Positions 46,086 to 57,745 of a stretch of DNA of 64,000 bases are shown here, piece after piece. The stretch covers positions 39,460,458-39,524,457 of the forward strand of contig NC_134842.1 in the NCBI RefSeq assembly GCF_965363235.1, in the 5' to 3' direction. Source of the stretch: Mytilus galloprovincialis. Its lineage: Eukaryota; Mollusca; Bivalvia; Mytilida; Mytilidae. Each line of letters starts with the position of its first letter. Positions within the stretch are counted from its first letter, which is position 1. Under the pieces are notes generated by a model. The model ran no database searches and was not told the origin of the DNA. It worked only from the letters and a program-made list of their open reading frames with translations. Made by a program: the position numbers and the translations under genes.

Positions 46086-46356
46086 TATTTTACTGTTTCG
46101 GTTTTTGCACATCCTTTGTTTTCAAATATTTGGTTTGATCGTTCCAGTTAGAAGTAAATCGAAAACTCAGGACCCTAGATATTTAAAAGGTGTTGTTTTA
46201 TTTTTTGTTTTCAATTTATTGAGCATTATAATTACATTTGAAAGGAGTTTATAAGATTGAAATACATTTTGTATTATCCAGCCTGTCAAATTGAAAAAAA
46301 ACCTGTTCGTTCATTGCAAAACTATTTTGATTTACCAACAAACGATTAAACCATCT

Positions 46357-46515
46357 TCATTTCATCTTGGTAAACGTACTCTTTTTTTTACCGCATTGTA
46401 CACATACAGCCTCTAATACATCCTGCATCCTCCCACCAGGGGTCACCACCGTACCACATGTAACTTTCTTTGATTCTGTTTTTTTATTGCACCCAACACA
46501 ATATGTTGTTGGCAT
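46357..46515 (-). CDS. 52-residue zinc-ribbon protein, virus-like element relic candidate
   Basis: A short minus-strand ORF starts MPTTYCVGCNKKTESKK and ends AVCVQCGKKKSTFTK plus two residues. Two CxxC pairs (C6/C9 and C38/C41) lie about 28 residues apart, the plan of the small DUF5679-like zinc ribbons seen in Polintons, adintoviruses and other large DNA elements (recalled family pattern). It looks whole as it stands. No other Polinton part (polymerase, integrase, capsid) was found nearby, so it is a probable isolated fossil; a host zinc-ribbon gene is the alternative. Confidence 0.55.
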   Translation of the reverse strand: MPTTYCVGCNKKTESKKVTCGTVVTPGGRMQDVLEAVCVQCGKKKSTFTKMK

Positions 46516-46599
46516 TTTTAAGCAGGAGTCCTGTTAAATTATATTTAAAAAATTAAGAAAACAAAATATTAGTGACAGCAGATATAAAAAAAATATAGT

Positions 46600-47470
46600 C
46601 CGATATGTCGGTAACATGAAAGAATCATGAGTAACAGGACAAGTAACAGGACAGTGTTGGTAACAGGAAGGAACAAAAGATTTCAAAATAATTACTTTAT
46701 TTCATAGTTTAAGAAAAATACGTCATTTCAAATGGGTCACAATCGGAAGATAAAAGCAAACGATGTCATTTATTTTTTGAAACTGTATTTGCAAGATGGG
46801 TAATCTGCCTACTAGGTAATGAAAAGTTCAAAAATACATTCCTTTCTGTTACCATTTTCTATACGATAATTGGGCATTGTTCTCTGCTCTTATCAAAAGT
46901 TAAAAAAAAAAAAAATTTGATTCAATATACTGTATATTATTTTGAGATTTATTTAATATGATGTTAATAGCTTATATTAAATGAAATGATTTGCATATAG
47001 TAGATGAACTTTGGGATTCATCAGTAAAATTGTTTTTAACATCATTCCTGTTACTGATTACGGTTATGCTGTTACTTTTCATCAGGTAACATGAGAGAAC
47101 GTAACAGAAAGGAATTACGCAGTACATTTTGTCCTTTCATTCGAAGTGTGTATAAGTTTACTTCCATCTACATATCAATGTAATAAGATACCATAAAAAC
47201 ACATTTACTGTTATAGTGCTGGCAATGAAATATTCTCAGAAGGTACACAAATAGGCTGTAACAGACAGGAGAGAACAACAAAATTATTTTTCTCTAAATT
47301 CTGATCTTTGGGGAGTTCGGATTTTTCAAACTGGCTGCAATTCACCTATACATATGGAGTCATACATTCAGAAAATGATGCTCTTCTCATTGCATTACAA
47401 GAAATAAAGTCTTGGTCTTACAAACGATGCCATAGGTTAAAAAACCGAATGGTAACAGGAGGGAAATTAC
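46600..47470. repeat. cluster of GTAACAGG words on both strands
   Basis: GTAACAGG, or GTAACA followed by a purine-rich stretch, occurs about eleven times: 46613-46670 four times, then near 47086, 47100, 47261 and 47453. Complements (CTGTTAC) lie near 46848, 47047 and 47069. Spacing is irregular and the flanks do not align, so this is not a simple tandem repeat. Confidence 0.5.
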
Positions 47471-47580
47471 CCCTTGGGACAACATTTCAAAAAGCCTTAC
47501 AAATGCAAAATTTTATCACATGCTTTAGTTATAACAAAATCAGACCAGTAGGGGACAAGTTTTCTATATCATATTTGTGA
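47308..47580 (+). CDS. unsupported 90-residue ORF
   Basis: A frame of mixed composition (NALLIALQEIKSW-like and KLPLGTTFQKALQMQNFITC words) ends at 47580. It starts from TTG, lacks a clear acceptor, and includes one of the GTAACAGG words. It may be a terminal exon or chance. Confidence 0.2.
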   Translation: MGSSDFSNWLQFTYTYGVIHSENDALLIALQEIKSWSYKRCHRLKNRMVTGGKLPLGTTFQKALQMQNFITCFSYNKIRPVGDKFSISYL

Positions 47581-47589
47581 AAATTGAAA

Positions 47590-49190
47590 GCTTGCTTACT
47601 TAATTAAGATATTCTTTATTTGACTTAGTTTTCTGAAAACAACACGGGACAACATGATTGTTTTGGGGGTTGGGCATTTAAATTATAATACTTTATTAGA
47701 AGAAATATAAGAAATAGTGTTTAAATTGCAATAGCTTGTGCATTATATACTCTAGTTAATACTGAAACTTAAATTTTTTCCAAAAAGATGCCTGAATATA
47801 AAAATTAATTGCTGGTGAAAGATGGAACATGGAAATAAGACTTTTTCAGATATTGTCTCTTATATAAAATTGAGATCTTTCAATTATCATTCAGGGTATC
47901 AAATGTAGTTATGAACTTCTGCATTTTGATTAAGGTTAAAAGGGATACATAAGACAGATTAAAAAATGAGTTGACTCTTTTTATACAAATTCAGTGTGTT
48001 TTGAAGAACTAGAATTTAAAATAAATAGAAAATTAATAGGTAAGAATTTAGCTTAGAAACAGATGCTTCAATACTGTGTAGTTATAGTATTGTATAGATC
48101 ATGGTTATGGTAATTGGCCTCGGTAGTTGAGTTATTCTGGTGTTCTTTTCTACCTTATAATGTAGCTTTGAGAAAAAAAAGGAAAGTCTATAAAAAAATA
48201 GGGCAGAAATTATATATGAGCTTAATTCTGAGATAATAATTTTTTAATAATTTCATTTAATCTGTGTAAAATTTTTGAACCATAAAAAGTATTAAAAAAT
48301 ATCTTGTCAATGCTTTCCTGTTGATAGCATATTTAAAATATTTTGAGAAAAAAAGTTTTATTGCATAGACAAAATGGATTCCAGTACTTAGTACAAATTT
48401 TTGTTATAAAGTTTTTGGTCGACTGAATCCGTTTAATTCTCAACGCAAATTAAAAAAAGTTATTCAAGAAAAAGATATGGATGATTTCTGCACTAAAATC
48501 AATATTATAACTATTATATTGTGAAATGTCTTTCAACTTAGCCTTCTTATTACGAGTAACAACTGTTCCAAAAGTAGCCATCATTTTCTATTAATAACAG
48601 ACTCTGCCCGATGTCCAAATCTTCCCTTGTGTTGTGATTGTGATTGTTCTTGTAAATAATGTTGTAAATACGTTAGTGACACATCTCCATAAATAATGGT
48701 AGTGAGTGTAAACGGATTCCACTGTACCCTCGCAGCTCTTGAGGGAGGGATTTACGTAATGCATGCATACATACAAACATACATTTAAAAACTAAGTGTG
48801 CTATTGTATATACAATTTTACCAAATAACAAAAAATATATAACCATAGTTTGTGTCTTTGATAACTTTCATGTATCATTTTATATAATTGCTCAGCTATG
48901 TTTATATTGTTTAAATGTAAAATTTGATTTTGTTTTTGTATTAAAAAAGAATTATTATTTGAAATAATAAGAAAATATCATTATGACTTTTACATTTTGT
49001 GCAGACTTGATATTTCTGTTCAAGCACTAGACGTACGCGGCAGTTCTGTTGAAGAACTTCTGTTTTATTTTGTAGTTTTGTAAAAATTGATGCAAGATGT
49101 ATTTGAATAGACTAGATGATTACACATGTGTTAATTGAGCTTCCTCTATAATGCTTTACTTTTCATTGAAAGCAAGTGCTAACACTTTGA
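47590..49190. other. non-coding stretch
   Basis: AT-rich. On the minus strand an ATG near 48582 opens MMATFGTVVTRNKKAKLKDI in a fair start context, but I cannot support an exon with a donor. Confidence 0.35.
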
Positions 49191-52100
49191 TTTTCATAAA
49201 TTATTAATCTCAAATTCAAATATATTCATTCATGCCAAAAACATACCTTCTCAAAAAAGGATGGTGTCTAATGAGTATCTTTCTACAGTTGTTACTGGTT
49301 TCTCGAAAATACTACTTTAACAACAGGTTAAATTTTCTGTTAAAGAAAAACGACAAAGAGGATGTTGATATTTTCTAAACCAGAGCTAGTAAGAATTAAG
49401 AACAAAGCTGTAAAAAAGAAAATGAAAATGACAAAAAAACTTTCTCAAAGAACCAAATAAAAAAAGGAAGACCAGAACGTAGCATCATCTGGTTCAAATG
49501 TCCCTTTTTGTGTCAGATGATAGCTTTCTTTAGGATAATTCCGAAAATGTATGATTTCTTTAACCTTTGATTGATATAAATGAAAATCAACTGATCTGTT
49601 TGATATTAATATTGCTTGCATATTTATTAAACATTAAGCAAAAGGATTTTTTTTTCGATCAATAGCATTTGATTTAATTCAAAATATTCATGCATCTAAA
49701 TTAGCTGTTTTATTTATTTTCTCTCAATAATCTTAGATAACTAGAATCTATTCAAATACATACCCTATCAAATAAAGGTGTTGTCCAATGTTTACTTTAA
49801 AAAAATGAATAATGCACTGATGGATTTTCCGAAAATACTATTTTTAACAGCAGCTAAAATTTTCTATTAGAATAACCTATCAAGGACGTAGATGTTTCCT
49901 TTCAAAACCTGATCTCGTAAGACGCTATTTTTAACAACAGTTAATTCTCTTCATTTGAAGTGACATGAAACCGAAACTGAAATTACATAAAACTATTTTT
50001 TCCTCCGTATCTTTAAAGATATAAAACTACAGCTGTATAGATTTTAAATTGGAACAAAAAAATTATAGACACTGTGTATGTTTAATGTAACCTGTGATCC
50101 GAAATATAATGTAGTATGAAAAAACAACCAATAGTCAATTCATCTTTCAATTTGAATCAACATTTGAAGTTTAGATTGATTCAATAAAAGAGGTCGAAGA
50201 TACACAATAGGGATTACAACATAAGTCGTAGAAAAACCAAACAATAAAATCGCATAACTTTACTATTAGCTGTACTATTCATTTTCTCTAAATAATCTTA
50301 GATTTGGAAAACTAGAAGCTATTCAAATACATATCTTATCAAATAAAGGTGTTGTTCAATGTATACTTTTTAAAAACGAATAATGCACGTAATGGAATTC
50401 CGAAAATAGTATTTTTAACAACAGCTAAAATTTTCTATAAGAAAAACCCATCACGGATGGTGATGTTTTCTTTCAAAACCTGATCTCGTAAGACGCTATT
50501 TTTAACAACAGCTACGTTTTTTATTGGAATTGACATAAAACCTAAACTGAAATTACATAAAACTATTTTTTCCGGCATATCTATAAAGAAATAAAACTTC
50601 GCAGTTGTATAGATTTCAAATTGGAATTCAAAAATCATAGACACTGTATCTTTAATAAAAAAAGTATGAAAAAAAATCATCATTTGTCAATTCGTCTTAC
50701 AATTTGAATCACCTTTTTTTTGAAGCTTTGACTGATGCAAGAAAAAAGGTCGAAGATACACATCAGGGGGACTACAACATAAGTCGTCGAAAAAAACAAA
50801 CAATAAAATCGCATAACAGAAAAACAGCAGTCTACAATATTTTATATAGAAAACTTTACACTAAGCCAGGAAAACAGTGTTAATCTAGGTAGCTTTGGAA
50901 GAGTGAGTAAATGCTGATGATGCATAAAAGTCAAGCAAATTATGAAAGGGTGACTTAATTTTTTCATGCCGTTTACATAATTTACTTCATATGTTATGCT
51001 CGTGTAATTTCATCATATACGTCCTTGATAGTTTTATAAAAACTGCTTCAAAAGAGCTTTGAGGACGAACGGTCACCATCACAAATCAGTTAAACGATAC
51101 GACACGATGTATCTCAAATTCCCAGTGACATCTTTTTCAATTTCAGTTCTAAAGATACTAGAGAAGTCATCTTATTTGTAATTTGACCAATTGTATCCTA
51201 TTCTAGATCTTAATATTTTTACTGAGAATAGCGTACGATGTATGCATAGCAGGAGACATTGACCACATCGACGCATCAAATCTTGCTCCTTCTGAAGGTC
51301 ATGTGATTTCATCAGATTTTGTGTGTTTCTTTATTTTCTTATTTGTTTTGTGAGATTTTAAAATCAAACAAAAAGTATTAATGGCTATAATAATCGATAT
51401 TTAAAAAACACATACAATTGATTTATATGCCATATTTTCTTTTCTTCCGTATGCTACTCAAAAGTTTTCCCTTTGCGTGACAATCACGATACCAATAATA
51501 AAAAGTTTTGTTCTTTTTTGTGTGTGAAAAATTAATAATGATAGAAGAAGGGGACAATAGGGTGTCCGTTAACATATTAACAACACCTCGATGTTGGCAA
51601 AAACAGTTAACAATAAATTCAAAAATGCTGATAGCAGTTAACACAGTGGGTTGAAAACAGTTTACAGTTTTAAATTATCGCAGATAACAGTTAACCACAC
51701 CCTGAAAAAAGCCAAAACTGGTTAACATAAAAAGGTATTGCCCCCCCCCCCCCCTCATAATGTTCCAAGAACGAAGGTGATACAATTACTCATTGTTCTT
51801 TGCTAGCACTCATATTATTCAAATATAGAAATTTGATACTGATCATAACCAATAATCAATAACTTTATAGACTTTCATTTATTATTGAATTATTTGCTCC
51901 CATTTTTGCTTCATGCTCGTTTTTTAACTGTAAAGTTGAAGGAGATTTAAATATTGTTACAATCGTGTAGATAACTATCGTTTCGTGTTAAAAGTCATTT
52001 TCCTATCTTGAGTTCACGAGGCTAACTATGTCAATCGAATATGTTATTTATTAAGACACTAAATTAAATGTAAATCCTTTCTTCGTTCTCTATAATTTGT

Positions 52101-52353
52101 TTCTTACAAACTTGTTTTTTAAAGGTTTCAATGGAACAAGGGAAACACATAAGGAAACCAGTTTGAAATCTACTTTGAACATGTTGCTTGCATGATTATT
52201 TAAGTTATTCAAGGAACAATTCGTGAAATGTGAAGTACAATGATCAAATATTCGATTACTAGCTTATAATGAAATTCAAAATAGTTATGACAGTATTCAT
52301 TTTTTTTCTGAATAACCCTAGATATAGAAAACAAAATATATTCAAATACACAC

Positions 52354-52437
52354 CTTACCAAATAAAGCTGTTGACTTATGAATATCTTTCATAAACTGAT
52401 AATGGTTATCCCAAAAAATACTGTTTTTAATAACAGC
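52354..52437 (-). CDS. possible surviving small exon of the array
   Basis: An open 28-codon stretch beginning AVIKNSIFWDNHYQFMKDIH and ending FGK just before a donor-like AAG|GTGTGT. The same frame in sister modules begins AVVKNS. The upstream acceptor is not identified and the protein is not recognised. Confidence 0.25.
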
Positions 52438-54289
52438 TTAAATTGACATTTGAAAAAGAAAAAACAATATAAGTATGCAAATGATTTTTTCTGTGTTTCA
52501 TTTTTTAAAATCTAAACCAATCTCTATAGGATGCTATTTTAACAACAACTAAACTTTCCTTTTGATGTGTAAATAATGCCAGATAAAAAAATTGCGAAAA
52601 TGTTTTTCAAAGTGGTCAATGAAACAATAGAAACTAATAAAGAACCCTTTCACTTTCGAAAACTTAGTTTGTTTGGTTTACATAGTTTATAAGACAACAC
52701 TGATTTTTGTATTGATAATTGACACATATTTTCCTATTTGCTGCCGTCAAAATATACTAATCTGTTTGAAATTTATATTTTTTGTATGAACGTTTACACA
52801 CTTATTTAATGGATAATTTATCAAATTGTAAGTTCAATGGAAATCATTTGAATAATAGCTTATAATTTTATTAAAAAGTCATGTTTGTAAACTATTGACA
52901 GTGTTGAATTTCTTCAAAAACTAATAATGATTTTCCAAAAAAATCTATTTTTACCCGGAGCTAAAATTTCTATTTAGAATATTAAGCACGCTAATGTTCT
53001 TTATCTGTTTCTTTTAGTTTTTATCAAAACCGGATTTTATAAGGCGTATTTTTGACAACAGTTACATTTTCATTTGATGTGACAACAATGAAAGATCGAA
53101 GATTTTTTTTTCAAAGAACAATGGAAACACATATTTTATCTTTTAACTGTCAAATAGTTATTTTCATAATCTAAACGGCATGTACAAATCACACTTCTGG
53201 ATTGTATAGTGACAAAATACAAGTACGCGATGAATAAATAACTTTTAACTAAAGATATTATATTGGATAAATGATATTCAAATCTATTTAGAATATTCAA
53301 TCATACGAAGACACATAGAAATGGATGCTTATTTACAAAAAAGTGCATTTAATGTTCATTTAATGAGTATTTGTCATTATTTCTATAGTGTTAATTGTGA
53401 CAAGTTAAAACTTCTTTAACGGATATCAAGTAGATACCAGCAGGATTGATGATTCCCCATTCGTCAATGATTTTGGTATTGTGCTTGGTCATTTCATTCA
53501 ATACTTCTGTCATTACACTAAATTCGTCCAGAAAGTTTTATTTGATATTTCAGTCTTTATATTTGTTTTTATTGCAAATAATCATGACACTGAATGTATT
53601 AATGTTATGCAAATCTTTAAAAAAGAATTCAATATAAAGGAACGGTTCAAGGGTTTTCCTTCGACATATGAAAATAACTCTTACTTAAAGGATGTCGTGA
53701 TTAAAATTTATCATTAAAAGTCAAAGCCAACGTTTATGTTAACTTTGTCATACATTCATAATAAAAACTACAACATAATTTTAAATACGTTGTAGTTCAA
53801 TACGGCCGTCTTTCTTAGAATTAAATTACACTAACAAAGAAACAGACAAACATCTCAAACATTAAATTGAAGTAAAAAAAATGTTAAATTAAGTTGAAAG
53901 AGAAATAATAGACAAAACCATGACAAAAATACCTACAACCAAAGGAAAATGTCCTGGAAAAGTGCAATCAAATTCAGAATTTCACAAGAACAATAAACAA
54001 ATAAGAATAATAATAGGTGAAAGAAAGTATCCGACAGAAAATATTGAAGAAACATAGATGTGTTTCTAAATTATTTGGAATATTCATTGTTTTCTCAATG
54101 ACTTATATTTGGGAAAAAATAGAATATATTCACTTACCGTCTCAAATACAAGCGTTGTCTAAGGATTTAAAAAAAACCTGATAATGGTTTTCCAAAAGAA
54201 CTATTTAGAACAACAGCTTAAATTGCCATTTAAAAAGAATAATAAGCATATTCATAATATAAGGGACAAGACAATACTTAGTATTTCGA

Positions 54290-54400
54290 AAAATTCATAA
54301 TTTTGTAAACAGGAAATTTATAAATAATGACCATACAATTGATATTCATGTCAACACCGAAGTGCTGACTACTGGGCTGGTGATAACCTTTTTACAAACA
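54290..54400 (-). mobile_element. retrozyme middle fragment, reverse
   Basis: CACCGAAGTGCTGACTACTG and GGGCTGGTGATA are the reverse complement of the unique middle of the 34.6 kb retrozyme (34690-34760). No hammerhead is included. Confidence 0.7.
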
Positions 54401-54729
54401 TTTTATAAAACTATGAAACAGTAATTTGTAAAAACTTTGTATCCAAGTATGTGTCGTGGTTAAGTCGTTACACATTTAGGAGTTCTTCTTTAAACAACTA
54501 CTTTATCTTAAAGGTGATCTTAACACCGGGTTTGAACTACTAGAATATTCCTATTTGTCTTTTGGATTAAATTCGCCTGTTTAACGTATTCTTAATTAAA
54601 CAGAAAATAAAGTCATTAGGGATAAGATTTGTTAAGAAAAGGAAGTACACAAAGTGATAAAGACATTCCTATCTACAACCATACCGTTTAAATTGACATT
54701 GTGAATATCAACGGTGCATTTTCCCACTA

Positions 54730-54800
54730 TATATAAAAAAGAAGATGTGGTATGATTGTCAATGAGACAAATCTCCACAAGAGAACAAAATGACGCAGAA
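54730..54800 (+). repeat. GATGTGGTATGATTGCC-family fragment
   Basis: AGAAGATGTGGTATGATTGT then GAGACAAATCTCCACAAGAG. Confidence 0.6.
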
Positions 54801-56959
54801 ATTAACTGTTGACAGTCACCATCAATAATAAGTAGAACGATACAATGTGTCTGTGTCTCAAATCACCACCGTCATATATTCACTGTCTTGTAACTTTATT
54901 TACTGAGAATGGATGTCGATGCATTAATAGAGGTAATCATTTACCCTGGTGACGCACCCGGTCTCGATCATTTAGTAGGTCAAGCTATTCCTTCAAATGT
55001 GTTTGTTATTTTGATACATAAGATTTGAACATCGGTGAAATATTTGTTGCCTATATGTATATATACATTTATATAAGAACGTCTGAACCAGTGACAAATG
55101 TACGTCATATTTTATCAATCGGATTACCAATGATAGTGATACAAATCTGAAAACACATTCTGTATATTTAATTCGTCATAATATCAACCCAAAAAAGTAA
55201 GATCTGTAAATTTGGCGGAAGAATTTTTTTTGTAGAGGATCTTACAAATTATTGTAGGATGCAGTCACAGAATTTATCATATTGTATGTACGTCTGAAGC
55301 ATAAAATAATTCACCTTTATTTAATTAAAAACATATCTGCTTCTTAAGATTTACAATATTCATTTATTCTCAATAGTCTTAGATATGGAAACAAATATAT
55401 TCAAATACAAACCTTCTCAAAGGTATTATCTAATGGATATGTTCTTGTTTGGTGTTGTCAAAGTATACGCATCGGTTTGATATCTACAAGGCAGGGATAA
55501 TAATTTACAGTCATTCAATCAATTAATTATTAAATGCTTACATGTAGTAGATTGGAAAACAATCGTTGAAAAGCTTTTAATCTAATCAAAAGTCGTGTTT
55601 ATTATTTGTTTACAGTATAGATGTTTCCTCAAAATATCTTAGATACAGATAAATAAATTATAGAAAAAATACATACCTTCCCAAAATGATGTTATCTTGT
55701 GTATTATTTTCCAAAAACTAATAACGGTTTTTCAAAAGTACTATTTATAACAACAGCTGAAATTTCCTCTAAAAAGGAGAAACAATAAGCTTAGGTTTTT
55801 ACAGATTACGTAAGAAGCTATTTTGAAAAACTTTAGACATGTGCATATAATTTTTACTTAAAGGATGTCGTGATGAAAACGAAACCTTAATAGTCAAAGC
55901 CAACGTTTCTGTTTTACTTTGTCATACATTATTACCGTTCTTTAATCTACAATGATTTACTTTTACCAATTTCGAAGTAGTTTGAGAGTTGTGTCATTGG
56001 TACTCATATCACATCTTCTTATATTTATATGATAAAAACTACAAGAGAAGTTGTAATACGTTTCGGCCATTATGGCTGTCTTTATTGGATTTTACTTATA
56101 CTAACAAAGCAGCAAATAAACATCTCACACAGCCTTTATCCTTGTACTCTCATATTTGGCAATTTGATGACTTATAGTTATATGATTATTGCATGCAGTG
56201 CTCACATTGATTTCCTTAAAACAATTTTATTAATGTAGTTATTGGTTTAAACAAATACAAATATGGACCAAATCAAGTACACCTTTTCGGGTGCTCTCGA
56301 CTTTAGTGACTCAGCACGAGGTATTTTGGAATTTACAGGTTAATTAGACATTTTTGTAAAAAATTAAAACTAGCACATCATAGAAAAGTAAGTGAGTAAT
56401 CTTTGTTTCAAATTTTATAACAAAAATCTCTGTATTTAAGGCTGTGCGTTTTCTATAAAAATGTTGGTTTATTTGCCACAAAGTTCTCTTTTTCTATTAA
56501 ATGCACTTAAGGTTCCACTAAAGTAAAAATATAAATAAACCGGTTCTTGAAGCGAACACTAATTTTTCCAAAAAAAAAAACCAACTGGAGGCCTGCCTGC
56601 GAGACGACTTTATTTGATTAAAATTGGTATGGACGAATACTTTTTCATGTAATGCAGTACAAGCTACTGATGTTTTGTCATTTAGATATGTTTCAATGGC
56701 ATAGTTGTCCAATTTCTGTATTGTACCTTAGATATTCGTTCACTTAGATACATGAAATTAACTGAAACTCGTAAATCAATACATTTTCTGAAAAATCAAC
56801 ATTAGTTCGTACTCATTACATGTAACAGTATTCGTCCATACTAATTGTAAACAGATTAAGTCATCTAGCAGGCCTCCACATTTGTTTTGAAAATTAAGTA
56901 TTTACTCCAAGAACCGGTTTGGCCACAACATAACAATTTGAAGTTTATTTACAATTTAC

Positions 56960-57125
56960 ACTGTAAGGCTATGTTAATATAAAAAAGAAGATGTGGTATA
57001 ATTGCCAATGAGACAACTGTCCACAAGAGACCAAAATGACACAGACATTAACAACTATAGGTCACCGTATGGCCTTCAACAATGAGCAAAGCCCATATCG
57101 CCTAGTATGTTTAAACGAACACATG
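56960..57125 (+). repeat. GATGTGGTATGATTGCC-family repeat
   Basis: AGAAGATGTGGTATAATTGC, then GAGACAACTGTCCACAAGAG, GGTCACCGTATGGCCTTCAA and AATGAGCAAAGCCCATATCG, the best-preserved copy of this abundant family in the window. It lies just before segmental copy B. Confidence 0.7.
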
Positions 57126-57357
57126 TTCCCATAATTTAGGACTTTATTCATTAAAGTTGAAAAATAGAGGCAAAGTTTAGATGTTTATGAAGTGTCCTAT
57201 ATTTTTACTTTAGTGGAACCTTAGACCATTTTGTTCTTTATTTTACCAATATCTTTATTTATAAACTTGTTTTAGTGGAATCAATGCTAGTACTGCATGT
57301 AATAATCACCTATCTATTTAGCACCGATGTGTCAAATGATGAATTACAAGGGGAACA

Positions 57358-57506
57358 TTGGCGGATCCAGGGGGGGGGGGGGTTCCGGGGGTTGGAACCC
57401 CCTTTTTTTTACGATCAATGCATTTGAATGGGAGCATATGGCTGGAACCCCCCCTTTTTACTCTGGGTTGGGAACCCACCTTTTTAAAATGGCTGGATCC
57501 GCGCCT
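57358..57506 (+). mobile_element. hAT-like MITE (GGATCCGCC ends)
   Basis: It runs from TGGCGGATCCAGGGGGG to GGCTGGATCCGCGCCTGG, with ACGATCAATGCATTTGAATG inside. GGGGAAC stands just outside on the left and GGGGAAC again on the right, a likely 7-8-bp target duplication fitting hAT. Confidence 0.75.
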
Positions 57507-57569
57507 GGGGAACGCCTGCGGATTTCTCATAAAATTTCCATATGTTAATGTTTAGCTTTCAAACAATAT

Positions 57570-57745
57570 AAAAGAGAGGCGAATTGAAAGAAATCACAGG
57601 GACATTCAAACTAATAAAGCGTATATAAATTGACAACGCCATGACTAAAAAAGGAACAAACAAATAAAAGTACACAAAACACAAAATAGAAAACTATTAG
57701 AATACTTAGCAAAACGAACCCACAGAAAAATCCACATGTGGCACC
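57570..57745 (-). repeat. fragment of the GCCATGGCGTTGTCA repeat family
   Basis: TTGACAACGCCATGACTAAA and, further on, CCACATGTGGCACCCGTCAA, reverse of 18715-18945. Shared in part with copy A. Confidence 0.6.

Larger units (their letters stand above)
49195..55835 (-). repeat. decayed array of a minus-strand exon-like module
   Basis: At least seven diverged copies of one module. Read on the minus strand, each has GCTGTTGTTAAAAATAGTAT, later a TTATTTG(A/G)(T/G)AAG-like end, then mostly GTATGTATTTGAATA, a donor-like sequence. Donor-side anchors lie near 49245, 49762, 50333, 52353, 54136, 55411 and 55673. Larger pieces are also repeated (53690-53870 with 55855-56130; 51065-51300 with 54805-55020). 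Most copies carry stops; the one at 52354-52437 is open for 28 codons. It looks like the remains of a tandemly expanded gene or element. Confidence 0.5.

Noticed and set aside
57318-57555. three overlapping Gly/Pro-rich ORFs
   Set aside because: Products of the G-rich hAT-like MITE.
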